NCBI GenBank assembly: GCA_028287545.1
Contig: JAQBPL010000137.1
Location: 1 to 8,749, forward strand
Origin: Vulcanimicrobiota bacterium
Lineage (GTDB): Bacteria; Eremiobacterota; Eremiobacteria; Baltobacterales; Baltobacteraceae
Direction of reading: 5' to 3'
Length of the DNA stretch: 8,749 nt
The notes beneath the pieces were generated by a model that was given only the letters and a program-made list of their open reading frames with translations, searched no databases and had not been told where the DNA came from. Positions 1 to 6,098 of the stretch are shown here, piece after piece. Every line of letters starts with the position of its first letter. Positions within the stretch are counted from its first letter, which is position 1. The position numbers and the translations under genes are program-made.

Positions 1-245
1 ACGTGAATCCCTTCGCCCGGTCGCCAGGCCTCGTAGTAGATCCCTCGGATCAAGGTCGGCAGCTGCGCGCTCAGATGCGCGTTCTGCTCGGGACTCAAGC
101 GGTCGCGGAGCACGTGCAGCGCGGCCCGCAACGCGTGCAGCGCGTCGCGCCGGTCCGCGAATTCGAGTTCGTCGCAGATCTCGTCGAGCCAAGCGTTCGC
201 ATCGGGGACCACGGAGACGAACGGGTGGTCGTTGCTCTTCGCCAT
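1..245 (-). CDS. DUF2267 family protein, N-terminal part (cut by left edge)
   Basis: The minus strand reads 81 complete codons from an ATG at 245 and runs off the window at base 1. The protein starts MAKSNDHPFVSVVPDANAWL and is mostly helical. Residues 15-50 form the first helical repeat, with a D-RRDAL-ALRA-LH-LRDRL pattern, followed by SPEQNAHLSAQLP and then GIYYEAWRPGEG at residues 68-79. The 'Y-eaWrP' segment after a helix-turn-helix-like bundle is typical of DUF2267, a family of small soluble proteins of unknown biochemical function, usually around 130-150 residues, so roughly half is present. The start is supported by a GGAG motif (plus-strand 252-255) six bases upstream. A perfect interrupted palindrome lies just beyond that (263-277) and could be an operator. 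The family call is from motif recognition; no biochemical role can be assigned. Confidence 0.8.
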   Translation of the reverse strand, partial: MAKSNDHPFVSVVPDANAWLDEICDELEFADRRDALHALRAALHVLRDRLSPEQNAHLSAQLPTLIRGIYYEAWRPGEGIH

Positions 246-543
246 GAAATGCTCCAAATGACGTATTCCCGGAATACCGAGAACCCATCGTCGCCGATCG
301 CGGTGAAGACCTGGTGAACGAATGTCGTCGCGTCGGACTATCGCAGCATACGAACGGATGCTGAAGTGCTCGATGGAGCACGACTCGAATGCCGGCTTCC
401 GCGGAGACCCGGGCCGACTTTCTCGACCTACGGGTTCATCGCTCCAACATGTGCCGGCGTCCTGATGTGCGAACTGCAGCTACGACCGGTGTCAAGGGCT
501 GCGCCGCAGCTTAGACTGATCAATCGCCGAAAGGCAGACCTTT
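246..543. other. Gene-free stretch between DUF2267 gene and small ORF
   Basis: I see no convincing coding region here. A reading frame open from 366 to 641 on the plus strand is Arg/Pro/Leu-rich, lacks a ribosome binding site and overlaps the better-supported ORF at 544, so I treat it as chance. The stretch contains the palindrome at 263-277 and a small perfect hairpin, GTGCTC-GATG-GAGCAC, at 366-381. No strong sigma-70 promoter stands out on either strand. Confidence 0.5.
263..277. promoter_or_regulatory. 15-bp palindrome upstream of DUF2267 gene, candidate operator
   Basis: The bases GTATTCC-C-GGAATAC form a perfect 7+7 bp inverted repeat around one central base. It lies 18 bp upstream of the DUF2267 start and just outside its Shine-Dalgarno site. 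The AT-rich arms and short spacer fit a dimeric repressor or activator site better than a terminator, because a one-base loop cannot form a stable hairpin. The regulator is unknown. Confidence 0.4.
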
Positions 544-783
544 ATGCACGACGCGGAAACCGAGAACAGTCGCCTCTGCACTTACACCATCAAGACAAAC
601 TGCGAATTGTACGTCGAGAATGCGGCCGGCTGTTGGGGTGACGCCCAGCAGAGAGCGTACCTGCTTGCGAACGAACACAATACACCGATGACCTTGATCG
701 CCCGCAACGCCTCAGGCGGTAAGGAGCAGTTCTTCACAGCGTATCCCGACAGTTGGTTTGATAATCCGGTTCAGGCGGGATGA
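544..783 (+). CDS. Small hypothetical protein (79 aa)
   Basis: A 79-residue ORF with a balanced composition: acidic and amidated residues, three cysteines (C12, C20, C30) and aromatic residues in the C-terminal half, ending SWFDNPVQAG. Third codon positions are mostly G or C, as expected for a real gene in this genome. AAAGG at 530-534 lies nine bases before the ATG, and an in-frame stop at 517-519 rules out any longer form. There is no signal peptide, membrane segment or recognisable domain. The segment AYLLANEHNTPMTLIARNAS, followed by GGKEQFFTAYPDSW, looks like a small alpha/beta fold. It faces the cupredoxin gene, whose stop codon lies 16 bp away. I do not recognise the family, and a spurious ORF is still possible. 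Confidence 0.5.
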   Translation: MHDAETENSRLCTYTIKTNCELYVENAAGCWGDAQQRAYLLANEHNTPMTLIARNASGGKEQFFTAYPDSWFDNPVQAG

Positions 784-799
784 GGCGCCCCGGCCAGTC

Positions 800-2056
800 T
801 CAGCGCAGGACGGTGACCCTTCCGCGCATATCCTGGTGGTATTCACAGGTGTAGGTCGTTACGTAGTTCACGCCGGTGTCCCTGAACGTGGAGGTGAAGC
901 GGCCGCCGTTCGGCTGGAGATCGCCGACGATCGATCCGCCGATGCCGTACACGGAATGCTCGTCCGTGTCGTCGTTGATCCACGTCACGTCGCCCCCGGC
1001 GGCCACCACCGTATCGAGCGGGTATGAGTCCGCGGTCACGTGGATCACGACGTGCCTCGGGACCGGCGTCGGTGTCGGCGTGGGGACGACTGACGGCGCC
1101 GCGAGGGCGAGCGTGTTTTGACGCGTCAGGCAGACCGCGCCGCTGGCGTCGGACTCAAAAGAAGCGGCGTAAGCGCTCACGGCGTAGCATCGGCCGATGT
1201 TGGCCCCGGACGGTCCGGGCATGTCGTAGAGCGTGAGGTCGTTCTTGTTCGGACGCGTGTAGACGAGCTGCTTCATGCCGCGGTCGACGCGGTACACGCG
1301 GAAGCCGTCGATAACGCTAGGACCAACTGTTCCCGGCTGCCAGTCCCAGACGAGCAGAACGTTGCCGGACCGGATCATGTCCGGGCACGCCAGAGCGCCG
1401 AGCAAGCCGACATGCGCAGCACATTCCTGCGGCCCGTTCGACACGTGCACGTGGCCGGGCACGGCTGGCGTGCGCGTCGCGGCGATGATCTTCCCCATGT
1501 TCGGATTGGACGCGGTGACGGAGGTCCAGGGCCCGGGTGTTGCCGCGAGAGGATGTGAATTCACCACGTTCGCCGCGCGCTGAGCGGCAGACGCGGAACC
1601 CCCGGGATTCGCGGCGCGCGGCGTCGCCGTCGCGCAGAACGCTGGTGGGATGGTCACGGCGAGCGGAGCAAGGCGGAGAGAGCCGAGCGATACCGTGATC
1701 TGGTGCGTGCCGCCGATCGCGTCGAGATTCGACGACACGTGGCGCAGCGGCAACCGGAGCGCGCTCTGCGCTCCCGGCGCGATCGGCAGCAGCGTCGTCG
1801 AGCCTTCGAGGACATTGGTGCCGTCGGTCGCGGTGACCTGAATCGCCGCCGTGGGCGCATCTCCGCGGTTCACGACGACGATGTTGACGAACACGATCGA
1901 CTGCGAGGGGTCGCAGCGCGCGGCGAGCGCATAGGGCGGGTTCGAGAACGACCCGGAAAGATTGGGGCCGGCGAGCGTCGCCGCCGGTATGCCGGCCAGA
2001 AGCAGTGCTGCGAGCGTGCGCCCGAGGATCGTGGTTGGCCGTGCCGTGCCGTTCAT
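800..2056 (-). CDS. Secreted multidomain protein with C-terminal type 1 copper (plastocyanin-like) domain
   Basis: The 418-residue protein begins with a Sec signal peptide: R6, R13, then a hydrophobic stretch LAALLLAGIPAATLA with a likely cut near residue 29. Residues about 45-135 look like a CARDB-type Ig-like beta sandwich (IVFVNIVVVNRGDAPTAAIQ). Residues about 230-310 look like a fibronectin III-like module (LLVWDWQ, GFRVYRVDRG, CYAVSAYA). A PTPTPTPVP linker follows at 325-333. The last 85 residues form a cupredoxin with the expected copper ligands H367, C404, H407 and M410 in a C-x2-H-x2-M arrangement. It should sit outside the cytoplasm and bind copper, for electron transfer or copper handling. 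No clear Shine-Dalgarno is visible, but no other in-frame start exists before the upstream stop at about 2108. Partners are not evident from the neighbours. Confidence 0.85.
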   Translation of the reverse strand: MNGTARPTTILGRTLAALLLAGIPAATLAGPNLSGSFSNPPYALAARCDPSQSIVFVNIVVVNRGDAPTAAIQVTATDGTNVLEGSTTLLPIAPGAQSALRLPLRHVSSNLDAIGGTHQITVSLGSLRLAPLAVTIPPAFCATATPRAANPGGSASAAQRAANVVNSHPLAATPGPWTSVTASNPNMGKIIAATRTPAVPGHVHVSNGPQECAAHVGLLGALACPDMIRSGNVLLVWDWQPGTVGPSVIDGFRVYRVDRGMKQLVYTRPNKNDLTLYDMPGPSGANIGRCYAVSAYAASFESDASGAVCLTRQNTLALAAPSVVPTPTPTPVPRHVVIHVTADSYPLDTVVAAGGDVTWINDDTDEHSVYGIGGSIVGDLQPNGGRFTSTFRDTGVNYVTTYTCEYHQDMRGRVTVLR

Positions 2057-2177
2057 CGTAAAAGGGTCGCACGGCGCGCGAGGGGACGTCCAGCGTGGGT
2101 CGTACGATTAACTCGCACAACTATGACCAAGAAAAGGGCCTGGGACGCAAATACGCTCTTCGCGATCGGGAGGGACT

Positions 2178-2494
2178 TCGAACGGCGTCTCGAGTCCCTC
2201 GTCGCTCGCGCTTGATGCCGCCGGCACACTCTTTATCGCCAACGACGGCAACAACACGGTAACCTACTACGCGCCGGCCTACAGCGCGTCGCACGTCACA
2301 GTGACCACCGGGATCAACCAGCCCCACGCCCTCGCCCTCGACGCTATGGGCACTCTTTTCGTCTTGAACGCGGGGAACCGCACGGTGATGGCCTTGCGCC
2401 GCCCTACAAGGGCGTACCAACGCCGATCGTCAGCCTGGAAGGCGCGGAGTTCTCTGGCACCTGCGCCTACGGAAGAGGAGCTCAGACGAAGTAA
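2178..2494 (+). pseudogene. Remnant of an NHL/SMP-type beta-propeller repeat protein, frameshifted
   Basis: One frame (codons in phase with 2211) reads LALDAAGTLFIANDGNNTVT and then GINQPHALALDAMGTLFVLN, which are two successive blades of an NHL-like propeller ('LALDaaGtLfvaN...NtV'). After NRTVMA near 2393 the pattern moves to another frame, reading APPYKGVPTPIVSLEGAEF, and stops at 2492-2494. Adding one base between 2394 and 2395 would restore a continuous '...TVMAYAPPYKG...', so a single-base deletion explains the break. The frame opens after a stop at 2124-2126, but there is no start codon or signal peptide at the 5' side, so the front is also missing. Intact members of this type are long, multi-blade, usually exported proteins. 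The call of a decayed fragment is firm; the parent function is not known. Confidence 0.75.
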
Positions 2495-2678
2495 TGCCAG
2501 ACTCCGCGAAGTCGCTTGCGCGAAAGCGCCTTCTGCCGCTCCAGTCCATCGAGTACCCGACGCACGGCGTGTACGTCGGTCCGGACTTGTTCCGCACCCC
2601 CTTCACCGAGATCGGCTCCGCCGCTTTTTGGACGACATCGTAGCATCGGAACTCGAAGGCATCGTCCCTTTTCTTCAT
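2482..2678 (-). pseudogene. Small winged-helix DNA-binding protein, frameshifted
   Basis: From an ATG at 2678 the minus strand reads MKKRDDAFEFRCYDVVQKAA, then EPISVKGV. The same protein pattern continues in another frame as EQVRTDVHAVRRVLDGLERQ, KALSRKRLRGVWHYFV and a stop at 2482. The joined 65-residue product has the shape of a winged helix-turn-helix: a recognition helix (HAVRRVLDGLERQ) and a wing (RGVWHYFV). One missing base near 2594-2595 (turning GTG-GCG-GAA into GTG-CGGAA) explains the shift. AAGG lies four bases before the ATG, and the start overlaps a stop in another frame (ATGA). It may be a dead small regulator, or intact if the shift is a sequencing error. The 3' end overlaps the NHL remnant on the other strand. 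Confidence 0.55.
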
Positions 2679-2819
2679 GGTGCCTTGATTTCGCCGACTT
2701 CGCCCACCGGCCCTGAACTCGCCGTAGAACGCCGGCCACCTCCGGCGTCGCGACGTGGTGAAGAATGCGGATCAAAACTACAGCGATGACGCCTGAACAC
2801 CGCCCGCATGTTTCGATAA

Positions 2820-2839
2820 GGCCCTTTCTCTTAAAGGCC
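2820..2839 (-). terminator. Possible hairpin at the end of the HNH gene
   Basis: On the minus strand the end of the HNH gene reads GGCCTTT-AAGAG-AAAGGGCC, a 7-bp stem with one bulged base that overlaps the stop codon and is followed by TTATCG. The T-run is poor, so this is a weak intrinsic terminator candidate. Confidence 0.3.
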
Positions 2840-3433
2840 CAGCGCTTTAAGCCAGCCCTGTTGCGTTCTCGTTGGTCTCTCCCCCACACGTTCGAGCAGG
2901 GCTCTATAGGATGTTTTCAAGCCGTCCCAATCGTCGGGTTCGTATGCAATGATCGACCAGCCCGGTTTGTCGCTCTTCCAAGTGTTGCAAGGCGTACACG
3001 CACTCACAAGGTTGTCTGCATCGCGCCAAGCGCCGCCGCGCGAGACGGGGTGAACGTGATCGACGTTCGGGTAGACCCGTTGTGCCGCTGGATGCGTGCG
3101 GCCAGCCGGCATCGCGTGGCTTTCCCACGGAAAGTCCTGTAAGCACAGCCTTCCGATCAGTTCTATCACCCCCGCCACCACCAACCGCCGGCCGCAATAC
3201 TGGCAGCGCCATCGGGCCCGATCAAAAACCTTGACCGCAAGCCGTGTGTCGACGGCGTGCTGTTCGCCTGGGGGCGTCGGTTCTAGGAGAGCCGTCGCAT
3301 TCGGCACCGGCCGCGGAATCGGGTCCCGCTCTCCCGGCAGCCCGCGAAGAACGGCTCCCGCTTCCACATCCCGGTGCGCCAAGAGAAGATCGACCGCGCG
3401 CGCTAGGATAAGGGCGTCCTCTGTGCTCGCCAT
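2831..3433 (-). CDS. HNH endonuclease
   Basis: A 200-residue protein carrying a complete zinc-ribbon HNH module. The first CxxC is C77-C80 (WRCQYCGRR). The catalytic strand-loop is NVDHVHPVSRGG, with D125, H126 and H128. The central N is N141 (DADNLVSAC), and the second CxxC is C146-C149 (CTPCNTWKSDK), with the usual N150 and K153. An insert with FPWESHAMPAGRTHPAAQRV separates the first zinc pair from the HNH core, as seen in many stand-alone HNH proteins of GC-rich bacteria. HNH enzymes cut DNA using a single metal ion, so this is a likely cytoplasmic nuclease. The 60-residue N-terminal part is unassigned and could set specificity. No strong Shine-Dalgarno is seen before the ATG. It sits alone between broken genes, so its substrate (homing, restriction or defence) cannot be told. 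Confidence 0.85.
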   Translation of the reverse strand: MASTEDALILARAVDLLLAHRDVEAGAVLRGLPGERDPIPRPVPNATALLEPTPPGEQHAVDTRLAVKVFDRARWRCQYCGRRLVVAGVIELIGRLCLQDFPWESHAMPAGRTHPAAQRVYPNVDHVHPVSRGGAWRDADNLVSACTPCNTWKSDKPGWSIIAYEPDDWDGLKTSYRALLERVGERPTRTQQGWLKALGL

Positions 3434-3779
3434 TTAGGGCGCTTCTTTACGACACGCCGGCGGCGCCTACCATCGCTACTAAGAAAGGCCCGATTTGGTC
3501 TTGCAGGGTACGGATGCGAACGTCGAACACCGTGCGCGGTATGAGATAGGGTGATACGCTCGCTGGGCATTAGCGCCGCTCCTTCGTTGTACTGCCGCGC
3601 GAAGTTCAGCTCGCCACGTCAACCATGATGTCTTCGCGAGTAGCGCGAACTCGGGACCAATCACGTAAGGACTCGGCGTCCGCGGTTCAAGGCTGACTCC
3701 AAGGTGAACCGGTGATGACCTAAACGACGGCGCGGCCGAGGAACCCTACATCTACCGTGACACGAAAGGAACCGAAGGC
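3434..3779 (-). other. Intergenic stretch with decayed coding-like pieces
   Basis: No intact gene is supported. On the minus strand several protein-like pieces lie in different frames: IGPEFALLAKTSWLTW (from about 3662), then ELNFARQYNEGAALMPSERI, then TVFDVRIRTLQDQIGPFL followed by VAMVGAAGVS and a stop near 3450. An AAGGAG motif precedes the ATG inside the second piece. These could be one gene broken by two or more frameshifts, but I do not recognise the family and the reading is tentative. The last bases contain the ribosome binding site of the next plus-strand gene. Confidence 0.3.
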
Positions 3780-4898
3780 ATGTCGGCAACCGATCGCGCG
3801 GCGCGCGAGTGGTTCGGGTACGGATCGTGGAGCGCGCCATACTGGTTTGTCGGAATGGAACCGGGCGGCGAAGGAGATGGTGCATCGCACGATTCGTGGG
3901 AGCGCCTCGGTGCTGGCGAGCTGATCGACTGCCGTACGCACCACCTCAACTGCGGCTTTACGCGGTGGCACGGCGGGGTGCGACCGCCCACGCAGCCAAC
4001 GTGGCGCCGGCTGGTGCAGCTACTGCTCGCGTACAAGGGAGAGGACACTATCCTGGACGCCGTCGCGCGCTACCAGCGGGACCGGTTTGGCGCAGGCGAC
4101 GACGAGACGGCGGTGATCGAACTGTCGGCTCACCATGCGGTTAACATGGGGATCGACGTTGCGCGGACGCAGTTTCGTGACGACCGGATCGCGCTAATCA
4201 GGCGGCGTCTCGATGAGAATGAACCGACGTTCGCGGTATTCTACGGGCGCACGTACCAAACTGAGTATGAGCGAGTCGTCGGTGCGCCGTTCGGAGCTGA
4301 TGGAACGCTGTGGCGGGGTCGCACGCTGTGCGTCTTGACGCCACACCCGGTTGCGCAATCCGGACCGCGGCCGGCTTATTGGGTATCCCTTGGACATGCG
4401 ATGCGCGAGGCGGTGGACGCCGGCCCCGGCTCTGCGCTTCCGCCCGTCGTCGATGCGATGAGATCCGCACGGAACCCCGTCGCGCCTCAGCCACGGAGCG
4501 GGGTGACGCCGCCAGTCGGCGACGTGGTCTCAGTGCCGATCACGCGAGGCGGTGTAGAGGTAGGGCGCATTCTGCGCGTGGGTCCCGAGCTGCGCGTCGA
4601 GAGCCGCGAAGCCGATGGTTCGTACCGGATGCTCGGCCGCTACGAAGACGTCCGGGCTGAAACCACCCTTTCCCGTAAGGTCCGCGAGATCGACGACGTG
4701 TTCGACGCCTGGCGCGGCGCTCGCATCGGCGACGGTTCTGAGGTCAAGGTATCCTGGCGAAAGCGCGACTTCGTGCCGGCCTTCCGCGAGCAGCGCGGTG
4801 CTATGACGCATGGGTGTTCTGTCGTGGAAGACGACGGCGTCCCCATCGCATACGTCTACAAGGTCGCTCCAACGTCGGCGCTGTGGGTCGAGGCTTAG
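3780..4898 (+). CDS. Uracil-DNA-glycosylase-like protein with extra C-terminal domain
   Basis: A 372-residue soluble protein. The N-terminal 210 residues show an alpha/beta layout with motifs in the order of the UDG superfamily: a first strand and loop YWFVGMEPGGEG (21-32), a strand ending VIELSAHHAVNMG (112-124), a strand FAVFYGR (151-157), and LTPHPVA (186-192), which matches the 'HPS' loop position. GELIDCRTHH and PPTQPTWRRL are further conserved-looking blocks. UDG enzymes remove damaged or modified bases from DNA; which base would be attacked here is unknown, and E27 or H189 would be the residues to examine. Residues about 245-372 form a separate domain (VGRILRVGPELRVESRE...VSWRKRDFVPAF) that I do not recognise. 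AAAGGA at 3765-3770 supports the start. It converges with the next gene. The UDG assignment is inferred from motifs, not proven. Confidence 0.65.
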   Translation: MSATDRAAREWFGYGSWSAPYWFVGMEPGGEGDGASHDSWERLGAGELIDCRTHHLNCGFTRWHGGVRPPTQPTWRRLVQLLLAYKGEDTILDAVARYQRDRFGAGDDETAVIELSAHHAVNMGIDVARTQFRDDRIALIRRRLDENEPTFAVFYGRTYQTEYERVVGAPFGADGTLWRGRTLCVLTPHPVAQSGPRPAYWVSLGHAMREAVDAGPGSALPPVVDAMRSARNPVAPQPRSGVTPPVGDVVSVPITRGGVEVGRILRVGPELRVESREADGSYRMLGRYEDVRAETTLSRKVREIDDVFDAWRGARIGDGSEVKVSWRKRDFVPAFREQRGAMTHGCSVVEDDGVPIAYVYKVAPTSALWVEA

Positions 4899-4924
4899 GG
4901 TACCCACCTCAGCGCTGCGACGTT

Positions 4925-4942
4925 CCGCGTCCGCGGACGCGG
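4925..4942. terminator. 18-bp perfect palindrome between convergent genes, possible bidirectional terminator
   Basis: CCGCGTCCG followed by CGGACGCGG is a perfect palindrome in the 45-bp gap between the converging stops at 4898 and 4944. As RNA it can form a 7-bp GC stem with a four-base loop from either strand. No T-run follows on either side, so termination would be weak or factor-dependent; it could also be a protein-binding site. Confidence 0.45.
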
Positions 4943-4943
4943 C

Positions 4944-5765
4944 CTATTGACCAGCATTCTTCTCTGGACCAAAGAGCGAGAAGAACGGATTCGTCCTGAC
5001 CCTGAAGCTGCCATCAAGATATAGGTGGGCACGTGGACTAATGTTCGGCGTGAGTAACCAATCTTTCACGCCGTGGCGCTTAACGAAGGCTGAAAATCCT
5101 GGCCACACCCATTCTGTCCCACGAATGGCACTGTGGCCGATCCAGAGGTCCACGGATCCGCCAATTCTATCGTAGAGATCGTCTAGATAGTCCTCATTCG
5201 GCCAAGAACCTACGAGTTCTCTACACGCGGTGGGGGTTTTCTTCGCCTGCGCCTGCCATTCTAGCTCGCTAATGAAGGGGCAGAGATTTGTCATTACGAG
5301 AATGAAGCTATTCCTCAACTTAGCTGGATCTTCGCTCGACAAACCCGCACGCGCGGTCGCGGAAGGAGACCCATATGCACCCAACGGGCTCCGAGGAAGG
5401 AGGTCCGACGGGTTTACCCACGCCATCGGGTTTCGGTTATATGCTGCGATCGCTAATGCAGCCGCCGGTCGCGAACGCGTTGGGCGAGCGACCGATGGAT
5501 CCGCTGCTCTTTCCCGGTAACGGAAAAGGCCATTCGTACTGCGCTCGCCCCCTTGGGTGTAGTTGATCCCGATGGTACAGACAACCGGCATGCGCCCCGT
5601 CTGTCCACTGTGGAAAGAATCGACGGAGGCGAATTGTACAGCGCCAGTTATGCACGTGCGCATTTCTACCGTCCAGCGAAACGCATTCGAGAGGCGCTGG
5701 AAGTGAAGGTTTTCTAGGTCCGAGAGTTCGGCTTCGATGTGGGAGACGATGTCCATCAGTAGCAT
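4944..5765 (-). CDS. Hypothetical protein, possible divergent UDG-fold enzyme
   Basis: A 273-residue soluble protein without signal peptide or membrane segment. I do not recognise its family. Four blocks stand out: VVCTIGINYTQGG (61-73), ILVMTNLCPFISELEW (155-170), SVDLWIGHSAIRG (204-216) and DWLLTPNISPRAHLYL (235-250). A first 'G-x-N' loop, a 'TN-x-x-P' strand end, a 'D-x-x-x-G-x-x-A' strand and a late 'P-x-x-S-P' loop occur in the same order in uracil-DNA glycosylases. The late loop here has N241 instead of the usual His, with H247 six residues on. The start is uncertain: ATG at 5765 has no Shine-Dalgarno, and ATG at 5756 overlaps an upstream TGA (TGATG). It converges with the UDG-like gene. 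The ORF is likely real; its function is open. Confidence 0.6.
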   Translation of the reverse strand: MLLMDIVSHIEAELSDLENLHFQRLSNAFRWTVEMRTCITGAVQFASVDSFHSGQTGRMPVVCTIGINYTQGGERSTNGLFRYRERAADPSVARPTRSRPAAALAIAAYNRNPMAWVNPSDLLPRSPLGAYGSPSATARAGLSSEDPAKLRNSFILVMTNLCPFISELEWQAQAKKTPTACRELVGSWPNEDYLDDLYDRIGGSVDLWIGHSAIRGTEWVWPGFSAFVKRHGVKDWLLTPNISPRAHLYLDGSFRVRTNPFFSLFGPEKNAGQ

Positions 5766-6098
5766 CGTTGGATCTCGCCGTGCATCGACCCGTTAGGGAA
5801 TTGGACGCCCAGGAAGCGAGGTGGCCCGGCTGTGCCGAACCAGCCGAAGTCCCCGAAAAATGCTCACGCCCAGAGGCGCAGCGAGGGAGGGGGGATTGCT
5901 TCCTCGCACCTTTCACGCATGGGTGAAGGGACGATCCTTGAACGGAATGGCCGCGAGCCAAACTGGCCCGAACGGTAGCCTGTGTACTTGCGTGGCCTGC
6001 AGGGGCCTCATAGCCGTGCTTATGACGCCTGTATCCTGGACGAACGCCCGAATTCATCGGACGCCTTCTACGAGATTCCGGATTCGCGGCCACTATCG
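5766..6098. other. Gene-poor gap upstream of the two flanking genes
   Basis: The flanking genes diverge from this gap, so promoters for both should lie here, but no clear pair of -35/-10 boxes is visible. The minus strand carries a 35-codon open piece (about 5859-5755, GDFGWFGTAGPPRFLGVQFP...) ending in TGA that overlaps an ATG of the next gene, but it has no start codon. The plus strand is open from a GTG at 5982 into the next gene. A minus-strand frame spanning 5437-6138 is a low-complexity Ser/Arg shadow. Confidence 0.4.

Noticed and set aside
366..381. Hairpin GTGCTC-GATG-GAGCAC
   Set aside because: A six-bp stem is expected by chance at this GC content, and it has no T-run and no clear gene to serve.
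366..641. 91-codon plus-strand open frame
   Set aside because: It is Arg/Pro/Leu-rich with no ribosome binding site and overlaps the better-supported ORF at 544 in another frame.
890..900. 10-base match to the tRNA 3' region (gtggaggtga), possible attachment-site repeat
   Set aside because: It lies inside the intact cupredoxin coding region and is too short; a real island end repeat would be longer and continue into the T arm.
1118..1558. Long plus-strand frames opposite the cupredoxin gene (also 1703-2215)
   Set aside because: They are Arg/Ala/Gly/Val-rich shadows of the minus-strand gene, which has a signal peptide and copper ligands.
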